Notes under the pieces: model-generated | Database searches by the model: none | The model's input: the letters and a program-made list of their open reading frames with translations, nothing else | Told to the model about the DNA's origin: nothing | Position numbers and translations under genes: made by a program | Shown here: positions 25,362-35,766 of the stretch, piece after piece | Position numbering within the stretch: the first letter of the stretch is position 1 | Layout: every line of letters starts with the position of its first letter | Assembly (NCBI GenBank): GCA_949293265.1 | Contig: CASFCK010000009.1 | Coordinates: 1 to 49,454, forward strand | DNA: 49,454 nucleotides | Source of the DNA: an uncultured bacterium | GTDB taxonomy: Bacteria > Bacillota_I > Bacilli_A > Acholeplasmatales > Anaeroplasmataceae | Direction of reading: 5' to 3'

Positions 25362-26377
25362 AAGTGTTATTATATTCAGAAAATCAAAAAACTTTTAAAA
25401 AGAGTGGCATAGGACATGCTTTATTACAACAAAAAGATGCCCTAAATCAAAATGGGATTGAAGTTACTTTTGATCCTAAAGATGATTATGATTTATGTCA
25501 CATTAATACATTATTGAATAAAAGCTATCGTTTTTTAAAAAAAATAAAGAAAAAAAATATACCATATATTGTTCATGGTCATTCTACTAAAGAAGATTTT
25601 TTAAATTCTTTTAAGTTTTCTAATAGTATTTTAGCTCCTTGGTTTAATCGCAACATTTTACGTATGTATAATAATACTAAATATATAATAACCCCTACTC
25701 CTTATTCTAAACAGTTAATAACTAATTATGGAGTTAAAGCTAAAATATTTGCTATTAGTAATGGTATTAATTTAAATAAATATTTAGAAGATACTAAGTA
25801 TAATGATGATGAAGTAAAGAAATTTTATGACTTTTTAAAAATTAAGGAATCAGATAAATTTATAATAGGTATGGGATTTTATTTTGTTCGTAAAGGATTA
25901 ATAGATTTTATTGAAGTGGCTAGAAAATTTCCAGACATTAAATTTATATGGTTTGGTAAAAGATATCCTTTTATTACGAGTAGACCAATTATGAAGGCCA
26001 TAAAAAATAAGCCTAATAATGTGATATTACCGGGTTATATTAATATGGAATTAAAAAAAATAGCTTTTGCGAAAGCTAGTTTATTCTTTTTCCCTTCCTA
26101 TGAAGAAACTGAAGGTATAGTTACTCTTGAGGCTTTAGCATCAAAATTACCGTTATTAGTTAGAAATATAGGTGTATATAATGGTTGGTTAAAAAAAGAT
26201 TATAATTGTCATATGGCTGATGATAATGAAGGATTTATTAAAGAAATAAATAAAATATTAACAGAAGATCAAACAATCATCACTACTAGAGGATATGAAG
26301 TAGTAAGAGAAAGAGATTTAAAAATTATTGGAAGTAAATTAAAATCTGTATATGAAGAAGTCTTAGCCAATCACTAA
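25358..26377 (+). CDS. GT4-family glycosyltransferase, possibly glycolipid synthase
   Basis: The 339-residue enzyme has the GT-B layout. An N-terminal acceptor domain begins MKVLLYSENQKTFKKSGIGHA, and a C-terminal nucleotide-sugar domain carries YEETEGIVTLEALASKLP (ExxxxxxxE motif, about residues 248-265). The KSGIGxA opening is reminiscent of the Bacilli glycolipid synthases of the CpoA/BgsA/BgsB type, which add hexose to diacylglycerol or monohexosyl-diacylglycerol at the inner membrane face. This similarity is from memory and needs alignment. No membrane helix is seen, in keeping with a peripheral protein. It overlaps the GNAT gene by 4 bases and ends the lysS operon. Confidence 0.75.
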   Translation: MKVLLYSENQKTFKKSGIGHALLQQKDALNQNGIEVTFDPKDDYDLCHINTLLNKSYRFLKKIKKKNIPYIVHGHSTKEDFLNSFKFSNSILAPWFNRNILRMYNNTKYIITPTPYSKQLITNYGVKAKIFAISNGINLNKYLEDTKYNDDEVKKFYDFLKIKESDKFIIGMGFYFVRKGLIDFIEVARKFPDIKFIWFGKRYPFITSRPIMKAIKNKPNNVILPGYINMELKKIAFAKASLFFFPSYEETEGIVTLEALASKLPLLVRNIGVYNGWLKKDYNCHMADDNEGFIKEINKILTEDQTIITTRGYEVVRERDLKIIGSKLKSVYEEVLANH

Positions 26378-26393
26378 GATTTTTTTCTTAAAG

Positions 26394-26430
26394 AAAAAGC
26401 AGTTTGAGGATTTCTCAAACTGCTTTTTTT
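26394..26430. terminator. Strong bidirectional terminator
   Basis: AAAAAGCAGTTTGAG (26394-26408) pairs perfectly with CTCAAACTGCTTTTT around GATTT. It serves the lysS operon on the plus strand and the rpiB-like gene on the minus strand. Confidence 0.92.
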
Positions 26431-27067
26431 ATAGTCCTAAGACTTTTTTACAATAATCTTTTATTGGACCGTCTTTAGCATCAGTAAAGAAATTGTTTTT
26501 AAAAGAATCACGATCAATAGTTTCTTTTAAGAAAGTTTGATCAATATGTTCTAATATATATAACATGTCAGTATGAGTAATTTCTTTAACTTGATCTAAT
26601 ATTTTTTTATTTGTTTGTTCAGGTATAGCTCTTTCGCGAGGATAACCTTGACCTTTAGGTCCGTTGAATAATTTTTCAAAACAATATTCTAAGTTTAATT
26701 CGGCACCCCATCCGAAACCTTTAGCAAAAGGGAAGGCTACAGCATTACCATCATTGATTTGATTAAACATATAAGCGTCTGATGGATCTACTATATGGCC
26801 ACATAACACATTAGGGAAAGAATTAAGTGCTAGCATTGCACCTTCACCTGTACCACAACCTGTAACTACGAAGTCACATGCGCCTGAATTAAGTAAAATT
26901 GCTGCAAGTAAGCCGTTTTGAACATATGTTAATGATTTATCATCGGCACTGAACATACCATAATTTTTTACAGTATGGCCATATTTTTCAGCAACATTTT
27001 GTAAAGTAGTAAAAATTAAAGAATTTTTACTTGCTTGAGAATTTTCGTTTATTAATACGATACGCAT
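26429..27067 (-). CDS. RpiB/LacAB-family sugar-phosphate isomerase
   Basis: The family interconverts aldose and ketose phosphates such as ribose-5-phosphate and ribulose-5-phosphate. The core shows FVVTGCGTGEGAMLALN (about residues 67-83), with the Cys and GTG of the RpiB active site, and NDGNAVAFPFAKGFG in place of NDANVLALG. At 212 residues it is about 60 longer than RpiB (about 150), with a C-terminal helical extension after the YPRERAIPEQ segment. It may therefore belong to a separate branch with a different sugar substrate. It lies 8 bases behind fba in the same operon, with an AGGTG site. A role in pentose-phosphate interconversion fits the xylulokinase operon elsewhere in the window. 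Confidence 0.78.
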   Translation of the reverse strand: MRIVLINENSQASKNSLIFTTLQNVAEKYGHTVKNYGMFSADDKSLTYVQNGLLAAILLNSGACDFVVTGCGTGEGAMLALNSFPNVLCGHIVDPSDAYMFNQINDGNAVAFPFAKGFGWGAELNLEYCFEKLFNGPKGQGYPRERAIPEQTNKKILDQVKEITHTDMLYILEHIDQTFLKETIDRDSFKNNFFTDAKDGPIKDYCKKVLGL

Positions 27068-27075
27068 CTTTTCAC

Positions 27076-27942
27076 CTAAGCTTTATTTACTGAGCCAAAG
27101 ATAGCCATTTTTTCTTTTACTAAATTTTTAATAGCTTCAGTACCAGGTGCTAATAATTTACGTGGATCAAATCCTTTACCTTCTTTATCTTTACCAGCTT
27201 CAATATATTTTCTAGTAGCTTCAGCAAATGCTAATTGGCATTCAGTATTAACATTAATTTTACATACGCCAAGTTTGATAGCTTCTTTAATCATATCTTC
27301 AGGAATACCTGTACCACCATGAAGAACAAGTGGCATACCTGGACATTTTTCTTTAATTTTTTCTAATACGTCAAATCTTAAACCAGGCCAGTTTTCAGGG
27401 TAAACGCCATGAATATTACCGATACCTGCAGCTAACATATCGATACCTAATTTAGCAATATTATGGCATTCTTCAGGATCTGCACATTCACCTAAGCTTA
27501 CAACACCATCTTCTTCGCCACCGATACCGCCAACTTCAGCTTCTACAGAAGCGTTAAATTTTTTAGCTAGTTCAACTATTTCTACAGTTTTTTCTACATT
27601 TTCAGCAAATGGATAATGAGAACCATCGAACATAACAGAAGTATAGCCGGCTTCTAAAGCTTTTTTAGCTCCATCAAATGTACCATGATCTAAGTGTAGT
27701 GCTACTGGTACTGTGATTTTTAATGTTTCTACCATAGCTTTAACCATATCAGCTACAACTTTATAACCAGTCATATATTTGTTAGCACCTTCAGAAACAC
27801 CAAGCATAACTGGTGATTTAGCTTCTTCAGCAGCTAGTAAAATTGCTTTAGTCCATTCTAAATTATTGATGTTGAATGCACCAACAGCATAATGTCCTTC
27901 TCTTGCTTTTTGAACCATTTCTTTTGCATTAACTAATGGCAT
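27076..27942 (-). CDS. fba: Class II fructose-1,6-bisphosphate aldolase
   Basis: This zinc-dependent glycolytic enzyme splits fructose-1,6-bisphosphate. The 288-residue protein shows FNINNLEW, HLDHGT (the zinc and catalytic His/Asp region), MFDGSHYPFAENV, VLHGGTGIPEDMIKEAI and CKINVNTEC. All of these are class II signatures. The start is the ATG at 27942 with GGAGG upstream; the reading frame could extend 11 codons further to 27975, but the promoter's start point falls there. The next gene is an RpiB-like isomerase. High expression is likely from the consensus-like promoter. Confidence 0.95.
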   Translation of the reverse strand: MPLVNAKEMVQKAREGHYAVGAFNINNLEWTKAILLAAEEAKSPVMLGVSEGANKYMTGYKVVADMVKAMVETLKITVPVALHLDHGTFDGAKKALEAGYTSVMFDGSHYPFAENVEKTVEIVELAKKFNASVEAEVGGIGGEEDGVVSLGECADPEECHNIAKLGIDMLAAGIGNIHGVYPENWPGLRFDVLEKIKEKCPGMPLVLHGGTGIPEDMIKEAIKLGVCKINVNTECQLAFAEATRKYIEAGKDKEGKGFDPRKLLAPGTEAIKNLVKEKMAIFGSVNKA

Positions 27943-27980
27943 AATAAATTCCTCCAATATTTTGAATTTTTTCACTAGTT

Positions 27981-28009
27981 ATTATAGCTTAAAACCCTTT
28001 TTATTTCAA
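27981..28009 (-). promoter_or_regulatory. Promoter of fba
   Basis: On the minus strand TTGAAA (28009-28004), a 17-base spacer and TATAAT (27986-27981) place the transcript start at about 27974, leaving a 32-base leader before the fba ATG. Confidence 0.85.
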
Positions 28010-28051
28010 CTTGTAATACTTTAAAAATGATAATTTAGATTTTTTTGTTAT

Positions 28052-29757
<1,706 letters not shown>

Positions 29758-29763
29758 TTATCA

Positions 29764-29792
29764 ATTATATTAAAAACACCATTTAAAAGCAA
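29764..29792 (-). promoter_or_regulatory. Promoter of pyrG
   Basis: On the minus strand TTGCTT (29792-29787), a 17-base spacer and TATAAT (29769-29764) are followed by six bases and then GGGC, placing the first G at 29757. Confidence 0.8.
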
Positions 29793-29808
29793 CAATAATT
29801 TTATTTTT

Positions 29809-30624
29809 TTATATAAGTGGTGGTAAGCTTGGAAACAGTTTATGATATTCATCATAAATATCATCAAAATCATGAATTTTTAAAAAACTATGAACTTTTG
29901 ATACTTGCCATTGCTTAACATTGTAAATTTTAAAGAAAGGTAGGTATCTTATACCTTTACAAAAATGTTTAACAACAGTGTCTTCTTTAATTTTTCTTTG
30001 TTCATTAAAACGCATAGGCATATATACCCTATAAGTAGATGCTTTATATAAAGCGGTTTGATCGCTAAAGAAATATTTTGTAGTTTTTAATAAATCAATA
30101 GCTTTTTCAAATAAATTAGTTTCTTTTACCTTCTTCATATTGATATATAAAACACCAGCATTAAAGTAATCTTTTTTTACCCAAAAACGTCCCATATAAT
30201 CTAGGCAAACCCCAATTTCAGCATTAGAAATATCGACTTTAGCAAATTCTTCAAGTGACATATGACACATTGTGTCGGCATCTAAATAGATTAATTTATC
30301 GCAGTTTATATGTCTAGTTAAAAATAATCTTGTTAAAGTACCAGGAGTATAAGCAGGATTTTTATTAGGACTATCTTTAAAGTCGTTTATTAAATCTTCT
30401 GATACATCGTAATAAGAAACCTCACTTAGAGGACTTTTGTTTTTTACTACATTTCTTAACAAATTAACGCTTGATTCAGGTATTTTTTTCTCTTCATGCC
30501 AAGGTACTTCAATTGTCATAATATGAATATGAACAGGAACTTTAGTGTATTTTAAAATGCTTAAAGAGCATAAACAAATTCCTGTAAAAATTTTATTATT
30601 TCCGGATAGTAGTACATGAATCAT
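29809..30624 (-). CDS. GT8-family glycosyltransferase
   Basis: The 271-residue protein has the GT-A fold features of family 8. These are an N-terminal IHVLLSGNNKIFTGI, the metal and sugar-nucleotide motif LIYLDADTM (DxD, near residue 108), YFNAGVLYINM, and FSDQTALY with the conserved DQ. GT8 enzymes transfer glucose or galactose to lipopolysaccharide, teichoic acid, protein or other acceptors; the acceptor here is unknown. The start at 30624 is chosen because AGGAGA lies about 10 bases upstream; it overlaps the flippase-like gene by 29 bases. Neighbourhood with that membrane protein suggests a cell-surface glycoconjugate or glycolipid. Confidence 0.85.
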   Translation of the reverse strand: MIHVLLSGNNKIFTGICLCSLSILKYTKVPVHIHIMTIEVPWHEEKKIPESSVNLLRNVVKNKSPLSEVSYYDVSEDLINDFKDSPNKNPAYTPGTLTRLFLTRHINCDKLIYLDADTMCHMSLEEFAKVDISNAEIGVCLDYMGRFWVKKDYFNAGVLYINMKKVKETNLFEKAIDLLKTTKYFFSDQTALYKASTYRVYMPMRFNEQRKIKEDTVVKHFCKGIRYLPFFKIYNVKQWQVSKVHSFLKIHDFDDIYDEYHKLFPSLPPLI

Positions 30625-31750
30625 TATTGAGCATCTCCTTTTTATGGTCATTTTTAACTTTTATTTCAAATATAATATAAGCTATAGCACTTATAAGCAT
30701 TAAAAAGTAATAAGTGATTCCACGCCAAATAACCATACCAGCTGAACCGATACTCGCCGTAACGCCAACAAAGGTAGTAAAAATAGTAGTAAAAGCTATT
30801 TCTATTCCTCCAGTACCACCAGGAGTAGGTACCCAAACCATTGTAGTAATAGCAAAAGCACTAGCAAGCATAATTAGTGGTAGCATATTCCAAGCTAAAT
30901 TTACATCTAAAGATCTAAGGATAAAGAAGGGAATAGCATAATAAAACACTAAAGAAATACCTCTAATTAAAATTGCTCCTATAAATGTTCCAACATGGGA
31001 AAAGATTTCTTTTGAAGCTGTTTGAGCATTAGTACAATATGTGTCAAATACGGGTACTAGTTTTATTAAGAATTTGCCGATAAATTTAATTTTACATAGA
31101 GCTAAGAGAACTTTTTTAAAGAAGTCTCTTATAAATTTACAGGTTGCCATTAAAATCATAAATACCAAAGTAAAGAAATTCATCGCAAAACCAAGCCCTA
31201 CCATCCAAACAGTAGAAGGTGTAAAATTAGCACTAAATCTAGTATAAAAAGCTAAAGCTGCAATAGCGAAGGCGTTTGTAGCGATCATATAAGCAACAAA
31301 ATTGGTCAGTATTAATCCTGTTGATTCAGCAGCTGTAATATTTCTTTTCGTGTATAAGTAGATTTGAATAGGTTGTCCTCCGGTTGAAAAGGGGGTAATA
31401 CCATTAAAAAAATGTTCAGTATAACCAATTAGATAGGAGTCTAAAAAGTTATGTTTTAAATTTTTAGCTTTAGCAATTAAACATAGGGATAATGGCCAAA
31501 TTAATGTATATAAAATTAGGCAGGTAATGGCTATAGCTAAATCTTTAAGATTTGCTGATTGCATAGTATGCCATACTTCTGATATATCTTGAAAGCTTAA
31601 AATTATTGTGAAAGTTACGGCTGAAATTAATAAAACTATTAATATTTCAGCTATTATTTTCTTTTTATTTATTGGTTTTTTCTCTTTTGTTGAGTCTAGA
31701 GAATTAGTATTGTCATCAGTAATATTAGTTTTTAATTTTTCATCAGTCAT
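30596..31750 (-). CDS. Flippase-like integral membrane protein (UPF0104/YbhN type)
   Basis: The 384-residue protein has a charged cytoplasmic N-terminus of about 30 residues and about eight membrane helices. It shows segments typical of the lysylphosphatidylglycerol synthase transmembrane/flippase-like domain: GYTEHFFNGITPFSTGGQP near residue 110 and WVPTPGGTGGIEIAF near residue 315. It has no catalytic MprF domain, so it does not make lysyl lipids itself. A role in lipid or lipid-linked sugar translocation is a family-level inference. The start is the ATG at 31750 with GGAGGT upstream; the longer frame to 31816 would run through tRNA-Thr. It is encoded 23 bases behind that tRNA and 5' of the GT8 gene. 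Confidence 0.85.
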   Translation of the reverse strand: MTDEKLKTNITDDNTNSLDSTKEKKPINKKKIIAEILIVLLISAVTFTIILSFQDISEVWHTMQSANLKDLAIAITCLILYTLIWPLSLCLIAKAKNLKHNFLDSYLIGYTEHFFNGITPFSTGGQPIQIYLYTKRNITAAESTGLILTNFVAYMIATNAFAIAALAFYTRFSANFTPSTVWMVGLGFAMNFFTLVFMILMATCKFIRDFFKKVLLALCKIKFIGKFLIKLVPVFDTYCTNAQTASKEIFSHVGTFIGAILIRGISLVFYYAIPFFILRSLDVNLAWNMLPLIMLASAFAITTMVWVPTPGGTGGIEIAFTTIFTTFVGVTASIGSAGMVIWRGITYYFLMLISAIAYIIFEIKVKNDHKKEMLNNDSCTTIRK

Positions 31751-31772
31751 ATTGACCTCCGTAAATAAAAAA

Positions 31773-31846
31773 TGGTGCCCCAACCAAGAATCGAACTTGG
31801 ATTTAAGCATTACCATTGCTTCGTTTTACCATTAAACTAAAGGGGC
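31773..31846 (-). tRNA. tRNA-Thr (anticodon GGT)
   Basis: On the minus strand the D arm GTTT/AAAC, the anticodon stem AAGCA/TGCTT with loop ATGGTAA (anticodon GGT), the T arm CCAAG/CTTGG with loop TTCGATT and an encoded CCA are all regular. The acceptor 5' strand is GCCCCTT and the 3' strand TTGGGGC, so five pairs form but positions 6-67 and 7-66 are U-U mismatches. All other elements look functional. Confidence 0.85.
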
Positions 31847-32001
31847 TTGATGTGATTATAACAAGATTATATAATAATTTCAAGATTTAAAGTTGACCAT
31901 ATTTTTTAAGTGAAAACAAGATGTTGTTATTGTTGTTAAAAATTATATTTTTAAAAATGTATAAAATAGGAAGTTTATTATTATTTTTAGCTTAAAGAAT
32001 G

Positions 32002-32030
32002 TTGAAAAAGCGTTTACTAAGTTTTATAAT
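32002..32030 (+). promoter_or_regulatory. Promoter of the PFOR gene
   Basis: TTGAAA (32002-32007), a 17-base spacer and TATAAT (32025-32030) form a strong promoter. The transcript would start near 32037 and the leader contains a small GATAT/ATATC hairpin just before the Shine-Dalgarno site. Confidence 0.8.
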
Positions 32031-32061
32031 ATTAATGATATCTCATATCAAGGAGGAAATT

Positions 32062-35000
32062 ATGAGTCAAGATAAAAAAAGAATGGCAGTCGATGGTAAT
32101 TACGCTGCTGCCTATGCTGCTTATGCTTTTACAGAAGTAGCTGGTATCTACCCTATTACTCCGTCATCACCAATGGCTGAGTATACTGATGAATGGGCTG
32201 CTCAAGGTAAGAAAAACTTATTTGATATGCCTGTTAAAATTGTGGAGATGCAATCAGAAGGAGGCGCTGCTGGTACAGTTCATGGTTCTTTACAAGCTGG
32301 TGCTTTAACTACAACTTATACTGCATCTCAAGGTTTGTTATTGAAAATTCCTAATATGTATAAGATTGCTGGTGAATGTTTACCAGGCGTTATTCACGTA
32401 TCTGCACGTGCTTTAGCCGCTCAATCTTTATCTATTTTTGGTGATCATCAAGATGTTATGGCATGCCGTCAAACTGGTTTTGCTATGCTATGTTCATCAT
32501 CTGTTCAAGAAGTAATGGATTTAGCTGGTGTTGCTCACTTATCAGCAATTAAAGCTAGTATTCCTTTCTTACATTTCTTTGATGGTTTTAGAACTTCACA
32601 TGAAGTTAACACTATTGAAGCTATTGATTATTCTGTATTTGATAAATTATTAGATAAAGAAGCAGTAGCTAAATTTAGAGAAAATGCTTTAAATCCTGCT
32701 ACACCTAAAACTCGTGGTACAGCTCAAAACGATGATGTTTATTTCCAAACAAGACAATTACAAGCTTTACAATATGCTAAAGTTCCAGCGATTGTTAAAG
32801 ATTACATGGAAAAAATTTCAGAAGCTACAGGTCGTCATTATGCTCCTTATGTTTATTATGGTGCTAAAGACGCAACTGATGTTATTGTAGCTATGGGTTC
32901 TGTTACTCAAACAGCTCAAGAAGTTGTTGATTATTTAACAGCTAAAGGCCAAAAAGTTGGTTTAATGATTGTTCATTTATATCGTCCATTTGCTAAAGAA
33001 TATTTCTTAGAAGCAATGCCTAAAACAGTTAAGAGAATCGCTGTTTTAGATAGAACTATTGAACCAGGTTCTGTTGGTGAGCCATTATATTTAGATGTTA
33101 AATCATTATATTATGATGCAGATAAGAAACCATTAATCATTGGTGGTATTTATGGTTTATCTTCAAAAGATACTACACCAGATATGGTTTATGCAGTTTA
33201 TAAGAATTTAGCTGCAAAAGATCCTAAAGATCAATTCACATTAGGTATTAATGATGATTTAGGTCATACATCTTTAGATTATTCTGAACATATTGATACA
33301 GCTGATAAAGATACTACAGAATTATTATTCTTCGGTTTAGGTTCTGATGGTACTGTTGGTGCATGTAAGAATATTTCTAAGATCGTTGGTGACTATACTG
33401 ATTTATATGCTCAATCATATGCTGCATATGATAGTAAAAAATCAGGTGGTTCTACTCGTTTACATTTACGTTTTGGTAAGAACCCTATTAGATCTACATA
33501 TTTAGTAAATAATCCTCACTTCGTATCATGTTCATTAGATGCATATCTAAAGAAATTTGACATGATCGCTGGTCTTCGTGAAGGCGGTACTTTCTTATTA
33601 AATACTGTAGCTACACCTGATCAAATTGAAGAATTATTACCAAATTCATATAAGAAAATATTAGCTGAACGTCATGCTAAATTCTATATTATTAATGCAT
33701 ATCAAGCTGCTCGTGAATGTGGTTTCCGTCCAGGTCTTGGTGTTAATACAGTTATGCAATCAGCATTCTTCAAATTAAATCAAAATGTTATGTCTTATGA
33801 TGAAGCTTGCGTTCATATGAAAGAATTCGCAACTAAGACATATATGAAGAAAGGTGAAGATGTTGTAAAACAAAATCATTTAGCTATCGATCTTGGTGGC
33901 TCTCGTTTAGTTGAAGTTGAAGTTAAACCTGAATGGGCTAAATTAGATGCAACTAAGAAAGTGTCTGTAGATGAATCTAAACCTAAATTTGTAAGAGAAA
34001 TTGCAGAAGTAATTGATTCAATTAAAGGTGATTCATTACCTGTTTCTGTATTTAAAGATTATTTAGATGGTCATATGCCTCAAGGCACAGCTGCTTATGA
34101 AAAACGTGGTGTAGCAACAGATGTTCCTGCTTGGAACCCTGAAGCTTGTATCCAATGTAATCAATGTGCATTTGCTTGTCCTCATGCATGTATCCGTCCA
34201 TTCCTATTAGATGAAAAAGAAGTTGCTGCTGCACCAAGCAATGCTAAATTATTAGATGCAACAGGATTCAAAGGTTATAAATATGCTATTTCTGTATCAG
34301 TATTAGATTGTACAGGTTGTGGTGTATGTTTAACTGTATGTCCAGGTAAACCAATGGGCAAAAATGAAGATGGAACTATTAAGAAAGTTAAATCTCTTAC
34401 TAGTCATCCAATCGCAGCTGCTCGTGCTAATGGTGAAGTTGAACTAGCAGATTATTATTACAATCATGTAACATATAAATCTGAAGTAGCTGGTAAGAAT
34501 AATGCTAAAAATGTTCAATTCTCTAAACCATTATTTGAATTTAGTGGTGCATGTGGTGGTTGTGGTGAAACTCCATATGTTAAAGCTGTTGCTCAATTAT
34601 TCGGTAATAGAATGATGGTAGCTAATGCTACAGGTTGTTCATCAATTTATTCTGGTTCATATCCATCAAGCCCATATACTACTGATGCTTGTGGTCGTGG
34701 TCCAGCTTGGGCTAACTCATTATTTGAAGATAATGCTGAATTTGGTTTCGGTATGGAAGTTGCTTATACTACAATGCGTGACCGTGTTCAAACAGTTATG
34801 GTAAATCATTATGATGAAATGCCTGCAGATTTAAAAGCTGTATGTCAAGATTGGGTTGCTCATCGTGAAGATGGTGATTATACATTAGCTTTAGCACCAA
34901 AATTAGAAGCTGCTTTAGCTGCTGTTGATGCTCCATATGCAAAAGAAATTTTAGGCTTAAAACAATACTTTGTTAAATCATCTCAATGGATTATTGGTGG

Positions 35001-35643
35001 TGATGGTTGGGCTTACGATATCGGTTATGGTGGTTTAGATCATGTAATTGCTAATAACCAAGATGTAAATATTTTAGTTCTTGATACTGAAGTTTACTCT
35101 AATACAGGTGGTCAAGCATCTAAATCAAGTCGTTTAGGCGCTATTGCTAAATTCGCTGCTGCAGGTAAACCTACAAAGAAGAAAGATTTAGCATCTATCG
35201 CTATGAGCTATGGTCATGTATATGTTGCTCAAATTTGCCATGGATATAATCAAAATCAAGTAATTAAAGCTTTAAAAGAAGCTGAAGCATATCATGGTCC
35301 ATCAATTGTTATCGCTTATGCACCATGTATTGCTCATAATATTAAGAAAGGTTTATTCATGAGCCAAAATGAAGCTAAATTAGCTACAGAATGTGGTTAT
35401 TGGCCAACATTCAGATTCAACCCTGATCTAGTAAAAGAAGGAAAGAATCCATTTACTCTTGACTCTAAAGAACCAGATTGGGATAAATACGAAGCATTCT
35501 TATTAAATGAAGGCCGTTATGCTCAATTGACAAAGATTAACCCTGATCATGCAAAAGAATTATTAGAATTAAATAAAACTGATGCACAACGTCGTTATGC
35601 TAGATATAAAAAGATGGCAGAAGACCCACATTATGAAGGATAA
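32062..35643 (+). CDS. nifJ: Pyruvate:ferredoxin (flavodoxin) oxidoreductase
   Basis: PFOR oxidatively decarboxylates pyruvate to acetyl-CoA and CO2 and reduces ferredoxin or flavodoxin. The 1193-residue single-chain enzyme shows, in order: the pyruvate-binding domain with YPITPSSPMAEY, the gamma and linker domains, two 4Fe-4S motifs CIQCNQCAFACP (about residues 697-708) and CTGCGVCLTVCP (about 753-764), and the thiamine diphosphate domain with CGGCGETPY, GGDGWAYDIGYGG and DTEVYSNTGGQASKSS. AAGGAGG precedes the ATG at 32062. The 31999 start would lie ahead of the promoter's start point. Codons look more biased than in neighbours (more TTC, ATC, AAC), consistent with high expression. It is monocistronic and marks anaerobic metabolism. 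Confidence 0.97.
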   Translation: MSQDKKRMAVDGNYAAAYAAYAFTEVAGIYPITPSSPMAEYTDEWAAQGKKNLFDMPVKIVEMQSEGGAAGTVHGSLQAGALTTTYTASQGLLLKIPNMYKIAGECLPGVIHVSARALAAQSLSIFGDHQDVMACRQTGFAMLCSSSVQEVMDLAGVAHLSAIKASIPFLHFFDGFRTSHEVNTIEAIDYSVFDKLLDKEAVAKFRENALNPATPKTRGTAQNDDVYFQTRQLQALQYAKVPAIVKDYMEKISEATGRHYAPYVYYGAKDATDVIVAMGSVTQTAQEVVDYLTAKGQKVGLMIVHLYRPFAKEYFLEAMPKTVKRIAVLDRTIEPGSVGEPLYLDVKSLYYDADKKPLIIGGIYGLSSKDTTPDMVYAVYKNLAAKDPKDQFTLGINDDLGHTSLDYSEHIDTADKDTTELLFFGLGSDGTVGACKNISKIVGDYTDLYAQSYAAYDSKKSGGSTRLHLRFGKNPIRSTYLVNNPHFVSCSLDAYLKKFDMIAGLREGGTFLLNTVATPDQIEELLPNSYKKILAERHAKFYIINAYQAARECGFRPGLGVNTVMQSAFFKLNQNVMSYDEACVHMKEFATKTYMKKGEDVVKQNHLAIDLGGSRLVEVEVKPEWAKLDATKKVSVDESKPKFVREIAEVIDSIKGDSLPVSVFKDYLDGHMPQGTAAYEKRGVATDVPAWNPEACIQCNQCAFACPHACIRPFLLDEKEVAAAPSNAKLLDATGFKGYKYAISVSVLDCTGCGVCLTVCPGKPMGKNEDGTIKKVKSLTSHPIAAARANGEVELADYYYNHVTYKSEVAGKNNAKNVQFSKPLFEFSGACGGCGETPYVKAVAQLFGNRMMVANATGCSSIYSGSYPSSPYTTDACGRGPAWANSLFEDNAEFGFGMEVAYTTMRDRVQTVMVNHYDEMPADLKAVCQDWVAHREDGDYTLALAPKLEAALAAVDAPYAKEILGLKQYFVKSSQWIIGGDGWAYDIGYGGLDHVIANNQDVNILVLDTEVYSNTGGQASKSSRLGAIAKFAAAGKPTKKKDLASIAMSYGHVYVAQICHGYNQNQVIKALKEAEAYHGPSIVIAYAPCIAHNIKKGLFMSQNEAKLATECGYWPTFRFNPDLVKEGKNPFTLDSKEPDWDKYEAFLLNEGRYAQLTKINPDHAKELLELNKTDAQRRYARYKKMAEDPHYEG

Positions 35644-35660
35644 TTAATCGAATAATATTT

Positions 35661-35693
35661 AGAACCTTAAGTTAGTTGCTTAAGGTTCTTTTT
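35661..35693 (+). terminator. Intrinsic terminator of the PFOR gene
   Basis: AGAACCTTAAG (35661-35671) pairs perfectly with CTTAAGGTTCT (35679-35689) and is followed by TTTT. Confidence 0.9.
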
Positions 35694-35726
35694 CATCTAA
35701 AATAAGTGCTAATATATATATTTTTA

Positions 35727-35735
35727 TGATATAAT
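35727..35735 (+). promoter_or_regulatory. Extended -10 promoter of the sugar operon
   Basis: TGATATAAT at 35727-35735 is an extended -10 with no clear -35 box. It matches the lysS promoter element exactly. An AAAGGAG site follows at 35751-35757. Confidence 0.6.
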
Positions 35736-35766
35736 ATTAACATAATAAATAAAGGAGACAATTAAA

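Noticed and set aside
31608..31835. Plus-strand reading frame of 75 codons across the tRNA-Thr region
   Set aside because: It lies opposite the flippase-like gene and runs through the tRNA; it has no ribosome-binding site and no recognisable product.
31999..32061. Upstream extension of the PFOR gene by 21 codons
   Set aside because: The promoter TTGAAA-17-TATAAT lies inside this stretch, and AAGGAGG directly precedes ATG 32062.
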